From assembly GCA_945836355.1 (NCBI GenBank), contig CAMALD010000075.1, positions 1 through 6,559 of the forward strand: 6,559 nucleotides of DNA, given 5' to 3'. A program made the translations under genes and the position numbers. How positions within the stretch are numbered: the first letter of the stretch is position 1; every line of letters begins with the position of its first letter. This document shows, in pieces, positions 1-6,546 of the stretch. This DNA is from an uncultured Lachnospiraceae bacterium (GTDB lineage Bacteria; Bacillota; Clostridia; Lachnospirales; Lachnospiraceae). Below the pieces are notes generated by a model. That model had not been told where the DNA came from and made no database searches. It saw nothing but the letters and a program-made list of their open reading frames with translations.

Positions 1-9
1 CACATCCTT
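1..9 (-). promoter_or_regulatory. Shine-Dalgarno-like sequence of the T-box-controlled gene beyond the left edge
   Basis: On the minus strand the last nine bases read AAGGATGTG, one mismatch from the ideal AAGGAGGTG. The site lies downstream of the T-box terminator, where the ribosome binding site of the controlled gene should be. An ATG is embedded in it (bases 5-3), but it has no properly spaced ribosome binding site of its own, so the real start codon is more likely a few bases past the window edge. The gene itself is not visible. Confidence 0.4.
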
Positions 10-19
10 AGCGGAGCAC

Positions 20-64
20 TTTTTACATTATAGAAAACTGTCGCAATTACCTATAATGTAAAAA
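20..64 (-). repeat. Perfect 14-bp inverted repeat just downstream of the T-box terminator
   Basis: Bases 20-33 and 51-64 are exact reverse complements (14 bp), separated by a 17-nt loop at 34-50. The arms are AT-rich and contain ACATTATAG / CTATAATGT. In the minus-strand transcript the first arm begins inside the U-tract of the T-box terminator (60-66), so the hairpin can form only in read-through transcripts and would pair away most of the terminator U-run. It sits between the terminator and the presumed ribosome binding site of the downstream gene. The function is unknown. It could stabilise the 5' end of the read-through mRNA, be an extra structural element of the leader, or be a protein-binding palindrome. 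Confidence 0.75.
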
Positions 65-92
65 AACGCCCCAAGCGTAAACGCTTAGGGCG
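60..92 (-). terminator. Intrinsic terminator of the T-box leader
   Basis: On the minus strand an 11-bp stem (CGCCCTAAGCG pairing with CGCTTGGGGCG, one G-U pair) with a UUUA loop occupies 92-67. It is followed directly by seven U residues at 66-60. The 5' side of the stem contains CCUAA, which can instead pair with UUAGG just before the T-box bulge. Terminator and antiterminator are therefore mutually exclusive, as expected for a transcriptional T-box switch. Confidence 0.93.
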
Positions 93-365
93 AACAATTG
101 TCCGTGGTACCACCTAATTTCAGATTTCTCTGCACTCTGACCGGCCTTACAGCCGCCTCCATATAACGGTCGAACCCGTTCCTCTCTGCCTGCCAAGCCA
201 ATAAGCTCTTTTTCTGAAGAGGAATACTCCCGGCTGCCTTCCATGCCGTCGCGGAAAGACTCTCACCATGAACCTGCCGCAAGGCCCCGCCCCGCAGACT
301 CCCATCTTCTCTCTGAACCGCTCCCGCACATGTACTACTTCCGTTCACTGTATCTTACATTACAT
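60..365 (-). ncRNA. T-box riboswitch leader, probably glycine-specific (tRNA-Gly sensor)
   Basis: This is a cis-acting leader that reads the charging state of a tRNA and allows transcription of the downstream gene when uncharged tRNA binds. Read 5' to 3' on the minus strand, it shows the AGUA motif of the specifier loop (339-336), CAGAGAG (315-309), a distal helix AAGAU/GUCUU (308-304 with 260-256), GGUGAGAG (267-260), and a GCGG/CCGC helix (CCGC at 254-251). A specifier candidate GGC lies at 247-245 in the context GAC-GGC-A. Next come stem III-like hairpins, then the T-box core AGGUGGUACCACGG (115-102) and the terminator. UUAGG before the UGGUACC bulge can pair with CCUAA of the terminator stem to form the antiterminator. 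The downstream gene lies outside the window; recO context and the GGC specifier point to glycyl-tRNA synthetase. An alternative specifier reading, GCA (alanine) at 246-244, cannot be excluded by eye. The transcript start is estimated from the promoter. Confidence 0.93.
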
Positions 366-371
366 GATGCT

Positions 372-400
372 ATTATAACGACAAACATCCGGGCTGTCAA
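372..400 (-). promoter_or_regulatory. Consensus sigma-A promoter for the T-box leader
   Basis: The minus strand carries a perfect -35 TTGACA (400-395) and a perfect -10 TATAAT (377-372), separated by exactly 17 bases. Transcription would start near 365, about 25 nt before the AGUA motif of the T-box. Such a strong promoter suits a leader whose output is controlled by attenuation rather than by initiation. It separates the T-box-controlled gene from recO, although read-through from recO is possible because no terminator is seen between them. Confidence 0.9.
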
Positions 401-467
401 GATGAATATGCCTGAGTTTTCGTATTTTGTCAATACACTGTCATTGTAAAAACACGAGCAAAAAGAA

Positions 468-1268
468 TTACATCCCCATCGCTTCCATTACCGCAAGTGA
501 CTTCATCTCATGATTTACGTGCTTTTTTATGTAGTGCTCCACCACGTCGGCCAGCTCCGCAAGCGCCTCATCCTTCAGGGTAAAATTAAAAAGCTTTGTG
601 CTCGGCGTCTGCACAATATACTGCATTGCATACAGTGCTGACGGAGACAGCTGGTACATGGATGGGAACTGCTGAAACGGATTTGCCGCCACAGCTTCTG
701 CCTTCGGATATTTGAGGTCTGCGCCTGCGCAGTCCGCGCACACGACACCGTCCCTGCGCATAAAAAAGTGCGTCAGATTTTCCTTTGCCCCGCAGCACAC
801 ACATTCCTGCACCAGCGGTGCCTCTCCCTCAAGGCTGATCATTTTCAGCTCGAAGATGCGGCGCACCAGCCTGGCATCATATTTTCCGCTTTCCAGCGCA
901 CGGAGTGACTGATAAAGCAGCTTTAACACCTCGCGCTCGTCATTGCCCTCGCGTGTATAATAATCCGCAAACTCGCAAAAATACATACCAAGGTACATTT
1001 TCGTCAAATCATCGCGCATTCCCTGAAAATAGTTGGCAACCTGCGCGTTTGTGACGGTGTAGGAATTCCTGCCGGCATATGTGGTGAATTCACCGAAGGT
1101 GAACGGCTGACTGCATGCAAGAAGGGAGCTGGTAGGTTTCCTCGCTCCCCTCGCAAATACGCTGATTTTGCCGCGCTCTACCGTCAATATTGTCAACCGT
1201 TTATCGTATTCTCCCATCGGCATTGCCGATAGAACCATCCCATTCACGGTAAGCGTCCCGTTCATCAT
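468..1268 (-). CDS. recO: DNA repair protein RecO
   Basis: RecO is the recombination mediator of the RecFOR pathway. It binds single-stranded DNA and helps load RecA at gaps in SSB-coated DNA. The 266-residue product has the family's usual length. The N-terminus (residues 5-40, with GEYDKRL at 19-25 and ERGKI at 31-35) matches the RecO OB-fold start, where a 'GEyDkrl..lt.erGki' pattern is typical. The helical C-terminal part carries a four-cysteine zinc site, C156-x-x-C159 and C177-x-x-C180, seen in many Gram-positive RecO proteins. Two adjacent ATG codons (1268 and 1265) compete as start. GAGGT lies 5 nt before the first and 8 nt before the second, so the second is slightly favoured. The 5' end overlaps the preceding small ORF by 68 nt in a different frame, which suggests translational coupling. 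No terminator is visible after the stop; the T-box promoter follows within about 70 bases. Confidence 0.96.
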   Translation of the reverse strand: MMNGTLTVNGMVLSAMPMGEYDKRLTILTVERGKISVFARGARKPTSSLLACSQPFTFGEFTTYAGRNSYTVTNAQVANYFQGMRDDLTKMYLGMYFCEFADYYTREGNDEREVLKLLYQSLRALESGKYDARLVRRIFELKMISLEGEAPLVQECVCCGAKENLTHFFMRRDGVVCADCAGADLKYPKAEAVAANPFQQFPSMYQLSPSALYAMQYIVQTPSTKLFNFTLKDEALAELADVVEHYIKKHVNHEMKSLAVMEAMGM

Positions 1269-1443
1269 CCTCTACCTCGTCATCATCGTTATCCGAATAT
1301 CGGTTGTGCAGCCGCTCGTATCCGGCTTCCTCTTCCTCCTCCGGTATTCCGTAGGATTCTCTGGCGCATGCCGTATAGTTGAGGTAATCCATCACATCCC
1401 CTGTCTGCTCAAACCGTTTCCAGTAATTCTCTCTATTTTTCAT
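1201..1443 (-). CDS. Small acidic YqzL-like family protein
   Basis: This 80-residue protein has unknown biochemical function. The N-terminal pattern W8-x-x-F11-x-x-T13-G14 followed by Y19-L20-x-Y22 resembles the YqzL-like family, whose B. subtilis member is encoded in the same place between era and recO. The match is from memory of the family and was not searched. The rest is strongly acidic, with a run of five glutamates near residues 35-39 and a D/E-rich stretch near 51-61, and is probably disordered. It is longer than the roughly 47-residue Bacillus protein. The start is supported by GGGAGG seven bases upstream of the ATG. The last 68 nt overlap recO in another frame, so the C-terminal 22 residues share DNA with the RecO N-terminus. 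It lies 95 nt after era, and that gap holds a hairpin touching the ribosome binding site. No membrane segment or signal peptide is seen. Confidence 0.72.
   Translation of the reverse strand: MKNRENYWKRFEQTGDVMDYLNYTACARESYGIPEEEEEAGYERLHNRYSDNDDDEVEDDERDAYREWDGSIGNADGRIR
1274..1278 (-). promoter_or_regulatory. recO ribosome binding site inside the small ORF
   Basis: GAGGT on the minus strand lies 5 nt before ATG 1268 and 8 nt before ATG 1265; a second GAGG (1272-1269) directly abuts the first ATG. The site is embedded in the acidic region of the YqzL-like ORF, where GAG and GAT codons supply the purines. Ribosomes translating the small ORF must pass through this site, which fits coupled translation of recO. 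Confidence 0.6.
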
Positions 1444-1454
1444 TTTCGCGCCTC

Positions 1455-1478
1455 CCTATCTGCTTTTATACAGATAGG
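1455..1478 (-). promoter_or_regulatory. Hairpin overlapping the ribosome binding site of the YqzL-like gene
   Basis: Bases 1455-1462 and 1471-1478 form a perfect 8-bp inverted repeat with an 8-nt loop. In the minus-strand mRNA the 3' arm ends in AUAGG and runs directly into GAGG of the ribosome binding site (GGGAGG at 1456-1451), so folding would hide or crowd its first bases. No U-run follows, so it is not an intrinsic terminator. It could damp translation of the small protein, or be an mRNA processing or stability element between era and the genes downstream. Confidence 0.5.
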
Positions 1479-1538
1479 TTAACCGCATCAAATGCATTTT
1501 AAACTATCAAATACTGGTAATCACATACCTTTTTTCGA

Positions 1539-2444
1539 TTAAATCTGCTCTGCGTTGTAGCCGAAATTTTTAATCATGGAATCGCTGTCGCGCCAGTCTT
1601 TGCGCACCTTGACCCACAGCTTCAGATTGACCTTGGTATCGAGCAGATTTTCCATCTCGATACGTGCCTGTGTACCGATTTTTTTCAGCATCGCGCCCTG
1701 CTTGCCGATAATGATACCCTTGTGGGAATCGCGCTCACAGATAATGGTCGCATCGATATCGATGATTTGTCCGTTCGGGCGCTCCTTCATCCGGTCGATT
1801 TCCACTGCGATACCGTGCGGTATTTCATCCGAAAGCAGCCGAAGCGCCTTTTCACGCACGATTTCAGCCACAATCTGACGTTCCGGCTGGTCGGTCACGG
1901 TGTCCTCATCATAGTACATCGGACCCTCCGGCAAATGCTTGAACAAGACATCCAAAAGCTGGTCGGTGTTTTCAGCCTTTAATGCCGATACCGGCACAAT
2001 GTCCGCAAAGTCGACCAGATCCTTGTACGCCGCAATGAAGGTAAGTATTTCCTCTTTCTTTACCGTATCAATCTTATTGATGACCAGCACGACCGGAGTA
2101 TCTGCCTTGGAAAGCTTTTCCGCAATCATCTGCTCGCCTGCTCCGATGTATGTCGTAGGCTCCACCAGCCACAAAATCACATCCACCTCATCCAGGGTGC
2201 GCTCCGCTACGGTAACCATGTACTCTCCGAGCTTATTTTTCGCCTTGTGAATCCCCGGTGTGTCAAGAAAGATAATCTGTCCGCGCTCCTCGGTATACAC
2301 CGTCTGAATGCGGTTTCTGGTAGTCTGCGGCTTATTCGATGTGATTGCAATCTTCTGACCGATCAGAAGATTCATCAATGTAGATTTTCCGACGTTCGGC
2401 CGCCCTATCAGGGCGGCAAAGCCGGATTTATATTCCTTTTCCAT
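1539..2444 (-). CDS. era: GTPase Era
   Basis: Era is an essential GTPase that binds the 3' end of 16S rRNA and assists late 30S subunit assembly. It acts in the cytosol, partly at the membrane. The 301-residue length is typical. All G motifs are present: G1 GRPNVGKS at 14-21, switch I with TTRNR at 41-45, G3 DTPG at 61-64, G4 NKID at 123-126, and G5 SALK at 153-156. The C-terminal KH RNA-binding domain has its GxxG loop as GKQG at 247-250, followed by the family's usual end, with LWVKVRKDWR at 276-285. The ATG overlaps the TAA of the upstream protease gene by one base (TAATG). A GAGG lies about 10 nt upstream, inside the end of the protease gene, so translation is probably coupled. The order era–small ORF–recO is conserved among Firmicutes. 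Nothing appears damaged. Confidence 0.98.
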   Translation of the reverse strand: MEKEYKSGFAALIGRPNVGKSTLMNLLIGQKIAITSNKPQTTRNRIQTVYTEERGQIIFLDTPGIHKAKNKLGEYMVTVAERTLDEVDVILWLVEPTTYIGAGEQMIAEKLSKADTPVVLVINKIDTVKKEEILTFIAAYKDLVDFADIVPVSALKAENTDQLLDVLFKHLPEGPMYYDEDTVTDQPERQIVAEIVREKALRLLSDEIPHGIAVEIDRMKERPNGQIIDIDATIICERDSHKGIIIGKQGAMLKKIGTQARIEMENLLDTKVNLKLWVKVRKDWRDSDSMIKNFGYNAEQI

Positions 2445-5383
2445 TATAAAAGTGCCTCAATCTTTCCAAACATTTCTTTTGATTCCGCAATCTTTGCCTC
2501 ACTGCCGACGACACACATGCAATCCTGCTCCATCAACGCCTTAAAGAGCGGTGCGTATGCTCGGATGTCCTCCGGCGTGGTATTCAGCCTCTCGTCACGC
2601 AGCCTCTGCAATTCCTCGTAGGTGGTGCCTGCCAGGAAGTGGTTGAACGAACGGTTGCCAAGCTGGCGCGGGCTCAGCGGTGCATCCAGATCACCGAAGG
2701 TACCGACGATATACTTGGTCATATCGCGCTCATCGGCTTCAAAATCGCGCAGGAACTCCCATGCATGGTCAAACACTTCCACCGTGTTCTTCAGGTTTGG
2801 ATCACGGTAGGATACCAGAGAGTAGGAAGCATTCAAATCGTTAAAATTACACATGCAGCCGTATGCTCCGCCATGTACCCTGACCTTATCCCAGAAATAG
2901 CCGATGGAGAGAATCTTGTTCATGACGTTCATCGAGCCGCCGGTCTTCACGCCGGTCTTTGCGTAGTTTCCGCATTTTGCCACATACTGTACCTGACCCG
3001 GGCAGGTGAAGGCTTCCTTCTCTTTGGTCAGCTCAAAGCCCATATTGGCGGCGCGGAAACGCACATCACCCTTTATGCTCTCGCCCGGAAGAGGCTCTGC
3101 AATTACGGTGAGCTTCTGCAGTGCCTGCTCGATACCCTCTGCCTCAGCCGTGATATTTACCAGCAGGTTTTCCTTCTTGAAGAGAATCGTGCACAGCTTC
3201 TTCAATTCTGCCACCAGCTCATCCGCTTTCTCATCAAAATGCTCGGCAAGCTCACGGATAAAACGGTAAAAGCCGATTCCATCCGTATATTCATTGAAAA
3301 CAGAGTTTTCATACTGGAACGCGAGTGCACGGCGCGCTGCAATGCTGTGTGCTCTCTGCATCAGATCCATCTGCTTCTTAGAGCAGATTTCCTGCACAAT
3401 CTCCTTTAAGCGCACCACATCGTCCAGCTTGTTGCAGTACAGCATCTCGTTTACCAGCTCGTACGCCTTTGCAAGCTTGTCGTACATTGTTGTGACGGAA
3501 AACACAAACGCCGGGCGGTAATATGAGACATCCCCATTCTTCAAATAGGTTTCCACACTGGTATAGATGCCGCCGGTCTCAATAAACATCTCATTGTCAA
3601 ACTCACGATATGTGTAATGCTCCGAATCCATATAGCCGAGCACCACAGAAAGCAGGCTCAGATACGGCACCTGCTCCTTCTTCAGCTCGTTTGCGTCAAA
3701 AAGAAGCTGCACATAGGCGATACCGTTGGTAAATACCTCCTGCGTTACCGCATTAAGCCCTGCTGCCTTGCGCTCTTTGGAAAGCAGCGGCAGTGCCTCC
3801 TTTTTGATATCCGAACGCTGCAGCACCGGCAGTGTGTTGATTGCTTCCTCGCTGTCCGGAGTATCCTGATATTCCTTCAGCCTGCGCTGCTTTTCTTTGA
3901 TTTTCGCAATCTCCGCCTCGCTTAAGGATGCCTTATATGCGGCAAGCTTATCCTTTAATATCTGCTCTCTCTTCGCGGTAAGCCCTGCCTCCGGCTTCAT
4001 GGTGAAGACGGTCGCATGGTTTGGATTCAGCAGATATTTGCGAATCAGTTCCTCAAAATATCCGGTGCCGATTTCTTTCTTCAGCTCCGAAAACAGCTCG
4101 TTGCCCCGCAGATATTCAAATGCCTTATCATCATCAAACAGCCATGTCGCAAAGGACATCATGCTGAGCATGAGCCCCTTCGGGTATCCGCCGTAATCAG
4201 CCTCGCGGTAGCGGAACTCCTGACGGTTGATAGCCGAACGCAGGGAGCGCTCCGGCACGCCTTCCTCGGCAATCCTTTCCAGCTCGTCATGGATGATACG
4301 CAGGAATTCGTCTTTCTTGTCCTCGTCGGTATTCTTCGCGATTATGGAGAAATACGGCTGGAGAACATTGGTGTTTACATTGCTCATAATCGTTGGCGCC
4401 ACGCCCGCCTTTACCAGCTTCTGATAAACCGGTCCCACCGGCGAAAACAGCACTCCGTTTAAAATATCCATAGCCGTGCAGAGCTTCACGTCACACACAT
4501 CGCCAAACATCAGATTGTAGCTGAGGTAGGTCTTGCCTGCCGTATCCTCCCCTTCGGATATCGGATAACCGGACACAATCTCCCTGCACTCACCAAACGG
4601 CTCCTGCTTCCGGATGGACGAATCCACTTCGATGGCATCGTACTTCGACAGATACTCCGCATCCAGCCACTCCAGGCGCTCCTTCACATCCATATCGCCG
4701 TACAGGTAAATATAGCTGTTGGACGGATGGTAAAATCTGCGGTGGAAATCAAGGAAATTCTCATAGGTCAGCTCCGGAATCACCTCAGGGTCTCCGCCGG
4801 ATTCCACACCGTACGCATTATCCGGATAAAGAGAGTGCGTCAGTTCCCTTCGAAGCACCTGGTCCGGAGACGAGAACGCCCCCTTCATCTCGTTATACAC
4901 GACACCGTTGATGGAGAACTCACCCTCCTCCGACACTTCATAGTGCCAGCCCTCCTGCATGAAAATCTCCTCATGGTGATAAATATTCGGGTGGAAAACT
5001 GCATCCATGTACACGGACATCAGATTTTTAAAATCACGGTCATTGCAGCTTGCCACCGGATACATTGTGTGGTCCGGTGCCGTAAATGCATTGAGGAAGG
5101 TGTTGAGTGAGCTCTTCATCAGCTCCACAAAAGGATCCTTGAGCGGATATTTCTCCGAGCCGTTCAATACCGTATGCTCGACAATGTGCGCCACGCCGGT
5201 ACTGTCCTGCGGCGGTGTGCGGAAGCCCACGGAAAACACCTTGTTGTCATCATCATTTGCAAGTACACAGATGCGCGCGCCGGACTTTTTGTGGCGCATC
5301 ACCACGCCCTGACTGCGGCTGTCCTTTAATTCTTCTTCATACATCAGCTCATAAGCCGGTGTTAACATTTCTTTTCCTGTCAT
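2444..5383 (-). CDS. M16C family zinc metallopeptidase, presequence-protease (PreP) type
   Basis: This is probably a cytosolic peptidase that degrades short unstructured peptides inside a closed chamber, as known for PreP. The 979-residue length is that of full PreP proteins. The inverted zinc motif HxxEH is HIVEH at 66-70 (H66 and H70 as ligands, E69 as catalytic base). The third ligand is probably E165, in the motif VVYNEMKG at 161-168 that is typical of PreP. A charged helical linker covers about 466-510 and leads into the M16C-associated region. The C-terminal half carries the substrate-positioning Arg and Tyr six residues apart, R835 and Y841 in RVHGGAYG, then SYRDPN at 858-863. No signal peptide or membrane helix is seen, so it should be cytoplasmic. 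AAGGG lies 9 nt before the ATG. The gene starts 36 nt after galM and ends in a one-base overlap with era, so all three may be cotranscribed. The specific substrates are unknown. Confidence 0.95.
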   Translation of the reverse strand: MTGKEMLTPAYELMYEEELKDSRSQGVVMRHKKSGARICVLANDDDNKVFSVGFRTPPQDSTGVAHIVEHTVLNGSEKYPLKDPFVELMKSSLNTFLNAFTAPDHTMYPVASCNDRDFKNLMSVYMDAVFHPNIYHHEEIFMQEGWHYEVSEEGEFSINGVVYNEMKGAFSSPDQVLRRELTHSLYPDNAYGVESGGDPEVIPELTYENFLDFHRRFYHPSNSYIYLYGDMDVKERLEWLDAEYLSKYDAIEVDSSIRKQEPFGECREIVSGYPISEGEDTAGKTYLSYNLMFGDVCDVKLCTAMDILNGVLFSPVGPVYQKLVKAGVAPTIMSNVNTNVLQPYFSIIAKNTDEDKKDEFLRIIHDELERIAEEGVPERSLRSAINRQEFRYREADYGGYPKGLMLSMMSFATWLFDDDKAFEYLRGNELFSELKKEIGTGYFEELIRKYLLNPNHATVFTMKPEAGLTAKREQILKDKLAAYKASLSEAEIAKIKEKQRRLKEYQDTPDSEEAINTLPVLQRSDIKKEALPLLSKERKAAGLNAVTQEVFTNGIAYVQLLFDANELKKEQVPYLSLLSVVLGYMDSEHYTYREFDNEMFIETGGIYTSVETYLKNGDVSYYRPAFVFSVTTMYDKLAKAYELVNEMLYCNKLDDVVRLKEIVQEICSKKQMDLMQRAHSIAARRALAFQYENSVFNEYTDGIGFYRFIRELAEHFDEKADELVAELKKLCTILFKKENLLVNITAEAEGIEQALQKLTVIAEPLPGESIKGDVRFRAANMGFELTKEKEAFTCPGQVQYVAKCGNYAKTGVKTGGSMNVMNKILSIGYFWDKVRVHGGAYGCMCNFNDLNASYSLVSYRDPNLKNTVEVFDHAWEFLRDFEADERDMTKYIVGTFGDLDAPLSPRQLGNRSFNHFLAGTTYEELQRLRDERLNTTPEDIRAYAPLFKALMEQDCMCVVGSEAKIAESKEMFGKIEALL

Positions 5384-5419
5384 GCTACTATGCCCTTTCT
5401 GGTTTTCTTTGATATAGGA

Positions 5420-6481
5420 TTACCGAACGGAAAACTTATATACGGTTGCGGACTCAAACTCTTCTCCTGCTTTGATTCTCCCGCCCGGGAAGGCTGCAAT
5501 GTTTGCGGTATTCGGGAAGAACTGGGTCTCAAAGCAGATGGCATCGCGGCTGTGATATACCTTGCCGCCCTTGCCCTTCTCCTTGCCGTCGATATGGTTT
5601 GCGGAGTACAGCTGCATGCCCGGAAGATCGGTAAACACCTCCATGCAGCGCCCGGTGGTTTCGTCATAGAGCTCTGCCACCTTCTCCACCGCACCTGACT
5701 CTATGTGATTCAATACATAGTTGTGGTCATAGCCGAAGCCCTCTTTTAACGGCTTGTAGTCTGCCTCGATATCCTGCCGGATGGTCTTCATGGTGCGGAA
5801 GTCCATAGGAGTACCGGTAACATCGATATAATCGCCGGTCGGAATCAGATTCGGATCGGTAGCGGTGATACGGTCGGCATTAATCCATACCTTGTGGTCA
5901 AGCACGGTTCCGCTGCCCTCACCCTTCAGGTTAAAATACGAGTGGTTGGTAAAATTCAATACCGTATCGGCATCGGATACCGCAAAGTACTCGATGACCA
6001 ACTCATTGTCATCCGTCAGAGTGTAAGATACCGTGATATCAAGGTTGCCCGGGAAGCCCTGTTCCATATCCGGGCTGAGTCTGGAAAGCTCCACGGTGGT
6101 GCTGTCTGCCTCCTCTATAATTTCAGCCTCGTACATCACCTTGTTGTAGAAGGGCTTTCCGCCGTGCAGACAGTTTGGACCATCGTTCTTCTGCAGGGTA
6201 TATGTCCTGCCGTTTACTTCAAATTTTGCGTCTGCGATACGGTTAGCCACACGTCCGATAAAGGAACCGTAGCCCGGTCCGTTTACCTCATAGCCGCTCA
6301 CATTGTCGTAGCCGAGATTAACATCGGCAAGTTTTCCGTCCCTGTCAGGCACGATGATATCCACAATGACCGCACCGTAATCGGACACCGATACCTTCAT
6401 TCCCTTCTTATTTGTCATCGTATAGAGTGTTGCTTTTGCTCCGTCCTTCGTTGTGCCGAACGCTTTTGTTGTTACGCCCAT
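5420..6481 (-). CDS. galM: Aldose 1-epimerase (galactose mutarotase)
   Basis: The enzyme interconverts the alpha and beta anomers of D-galactose and related aldoses such as glucose, and in the Leloir pathway it supplies alpha-galactose to galactokinase. The 353-residue length is normal for GalM. Residues aligning with the known active site are present with nearly the same spacing as in the Lactococcus lactis enzyme: R81 in GRVANRI, H106 in CLHGG, H180 in NHSYFNL (catalytic acid), D252 in YDHNYVL, and E318 in ETQFFPNTAN (catalytic base). There is no signal peptide, so it is cytosolic. GGAGGG lies 4 nt before the ATG, slightly close but strong. No other galactose gene (galK, galT, galE) is in the window, so it may serve general hexose metabolism. 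The next gene, the M16C protease, begins 36 nt downstream with no terminator between. Confidence 0.97.
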   Translation of the reverse strand: MGVTTKAFGTTKDGAKATLYTMTNKKGMKVSVSDYGAVIVDIIVPDRDGKLADVNLGYDNVSGYEVNGPGYGSFIGRVANRIADAKFEVNGRTYTLQKNDGPNCLHGGKPFYNKVMYEAEIIEEADSTTVELSRLSPDMEQGFPGNLDITVSYTLTDDNELVIEYFAVSDADTVLNFTNHSYFNLKGEGSGTVLDHKVWINADRITATDPNLIPTGDYIDVTGTPMDFRTMKTIRQDIEADYKPLKEGFGYDHNYVLNHIESGAVEKVAELYDETTGRCMEVFTDLPGMQLYSANHIDGKEKGKGGKVYHSRDAICFETQFFPNTANIAAFPGGRIKAGEEFESATVYKFSVR

Positions 6482-6507
6482 AATACCCTCCGTTTATTAT
6501 CTTTTTC

Positions 6508-6525
6508 TGCACTTTCCGAGGTGCA
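6508..6525 (-). repeat. Small inverted repeat in the galM leader
   Basis: TGCAC (6525-6521 on the minus strand) and GTGCA (6512-6508) form a 5-bp stem with an 8-nt loop, about 17 nt upstream of the galM ribosome binding site. It could be a 5' mRNA stabilising hairpin or a short operator-like palindrome. It is short enough to be chance. Confidence 0.3.
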
Positions 6526-6537
6526 TATACCGGATTC

Positions 6538-6546
6538 AGTATACCA
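6538..6546 (-). promoter_or_regulatory. Possible extended -10 promoter of galM
   Basis: The minus strand reads TGG-TATACT, an extended -10 (TGn) followed by a hexamer with five of six consensus bases. A -35 element at 17-bp spacing would fall just outside the right edge, so it cannot be checked. Transcription would start near 6531, giving a leader of about 50 nt. Confidence 0.4.

Noticed and set aside
27..57. TATAAT sequences in the arms of the inverted repeat as promoters
   Set aside because: No -35-like hexamer lies at 16-18 bp on the minus strand upstream of the relevant copy, and the symmetry explains the motif appearing twice.
47..348. Minus-strand open frames of 60-87 codons within the T-box leader
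   Set aside because: They overlap the conserved specifier, T-box core and terminator elements, so the sequence is explained by RNA structure; their translations show no family features.
243..449. 68-codon plus-strand frame across the T-box promoter
   Set aside because: It is antisense to the promoter and Stem I, with no plausible ribosome binding site.
434..467. Terminator for recO
   Set aside because: There are T-rich stretches on the minus strand just after the stop codon but no stem of useful length before them.
2639..3409. 256-codon open frame on the plus strand, antisense to the protease gene
   Set aside because: It lies wholly inside a clearly conserved M16C coding region, has no convincing family motif and no good ribosome binding site; it is an antisense shadow of codon bias.
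4016..4462. 148-codon plus-strand open frame inside the protease gene
   Set aside because: It is antisense to conserved protease sequence with no recognisable domain.
5380..5694. 104-codon minus-strand frame inside galM
   Set aside because: It is an alternative frame of a gene whose reading frame is fixed by intact active-site motifs.
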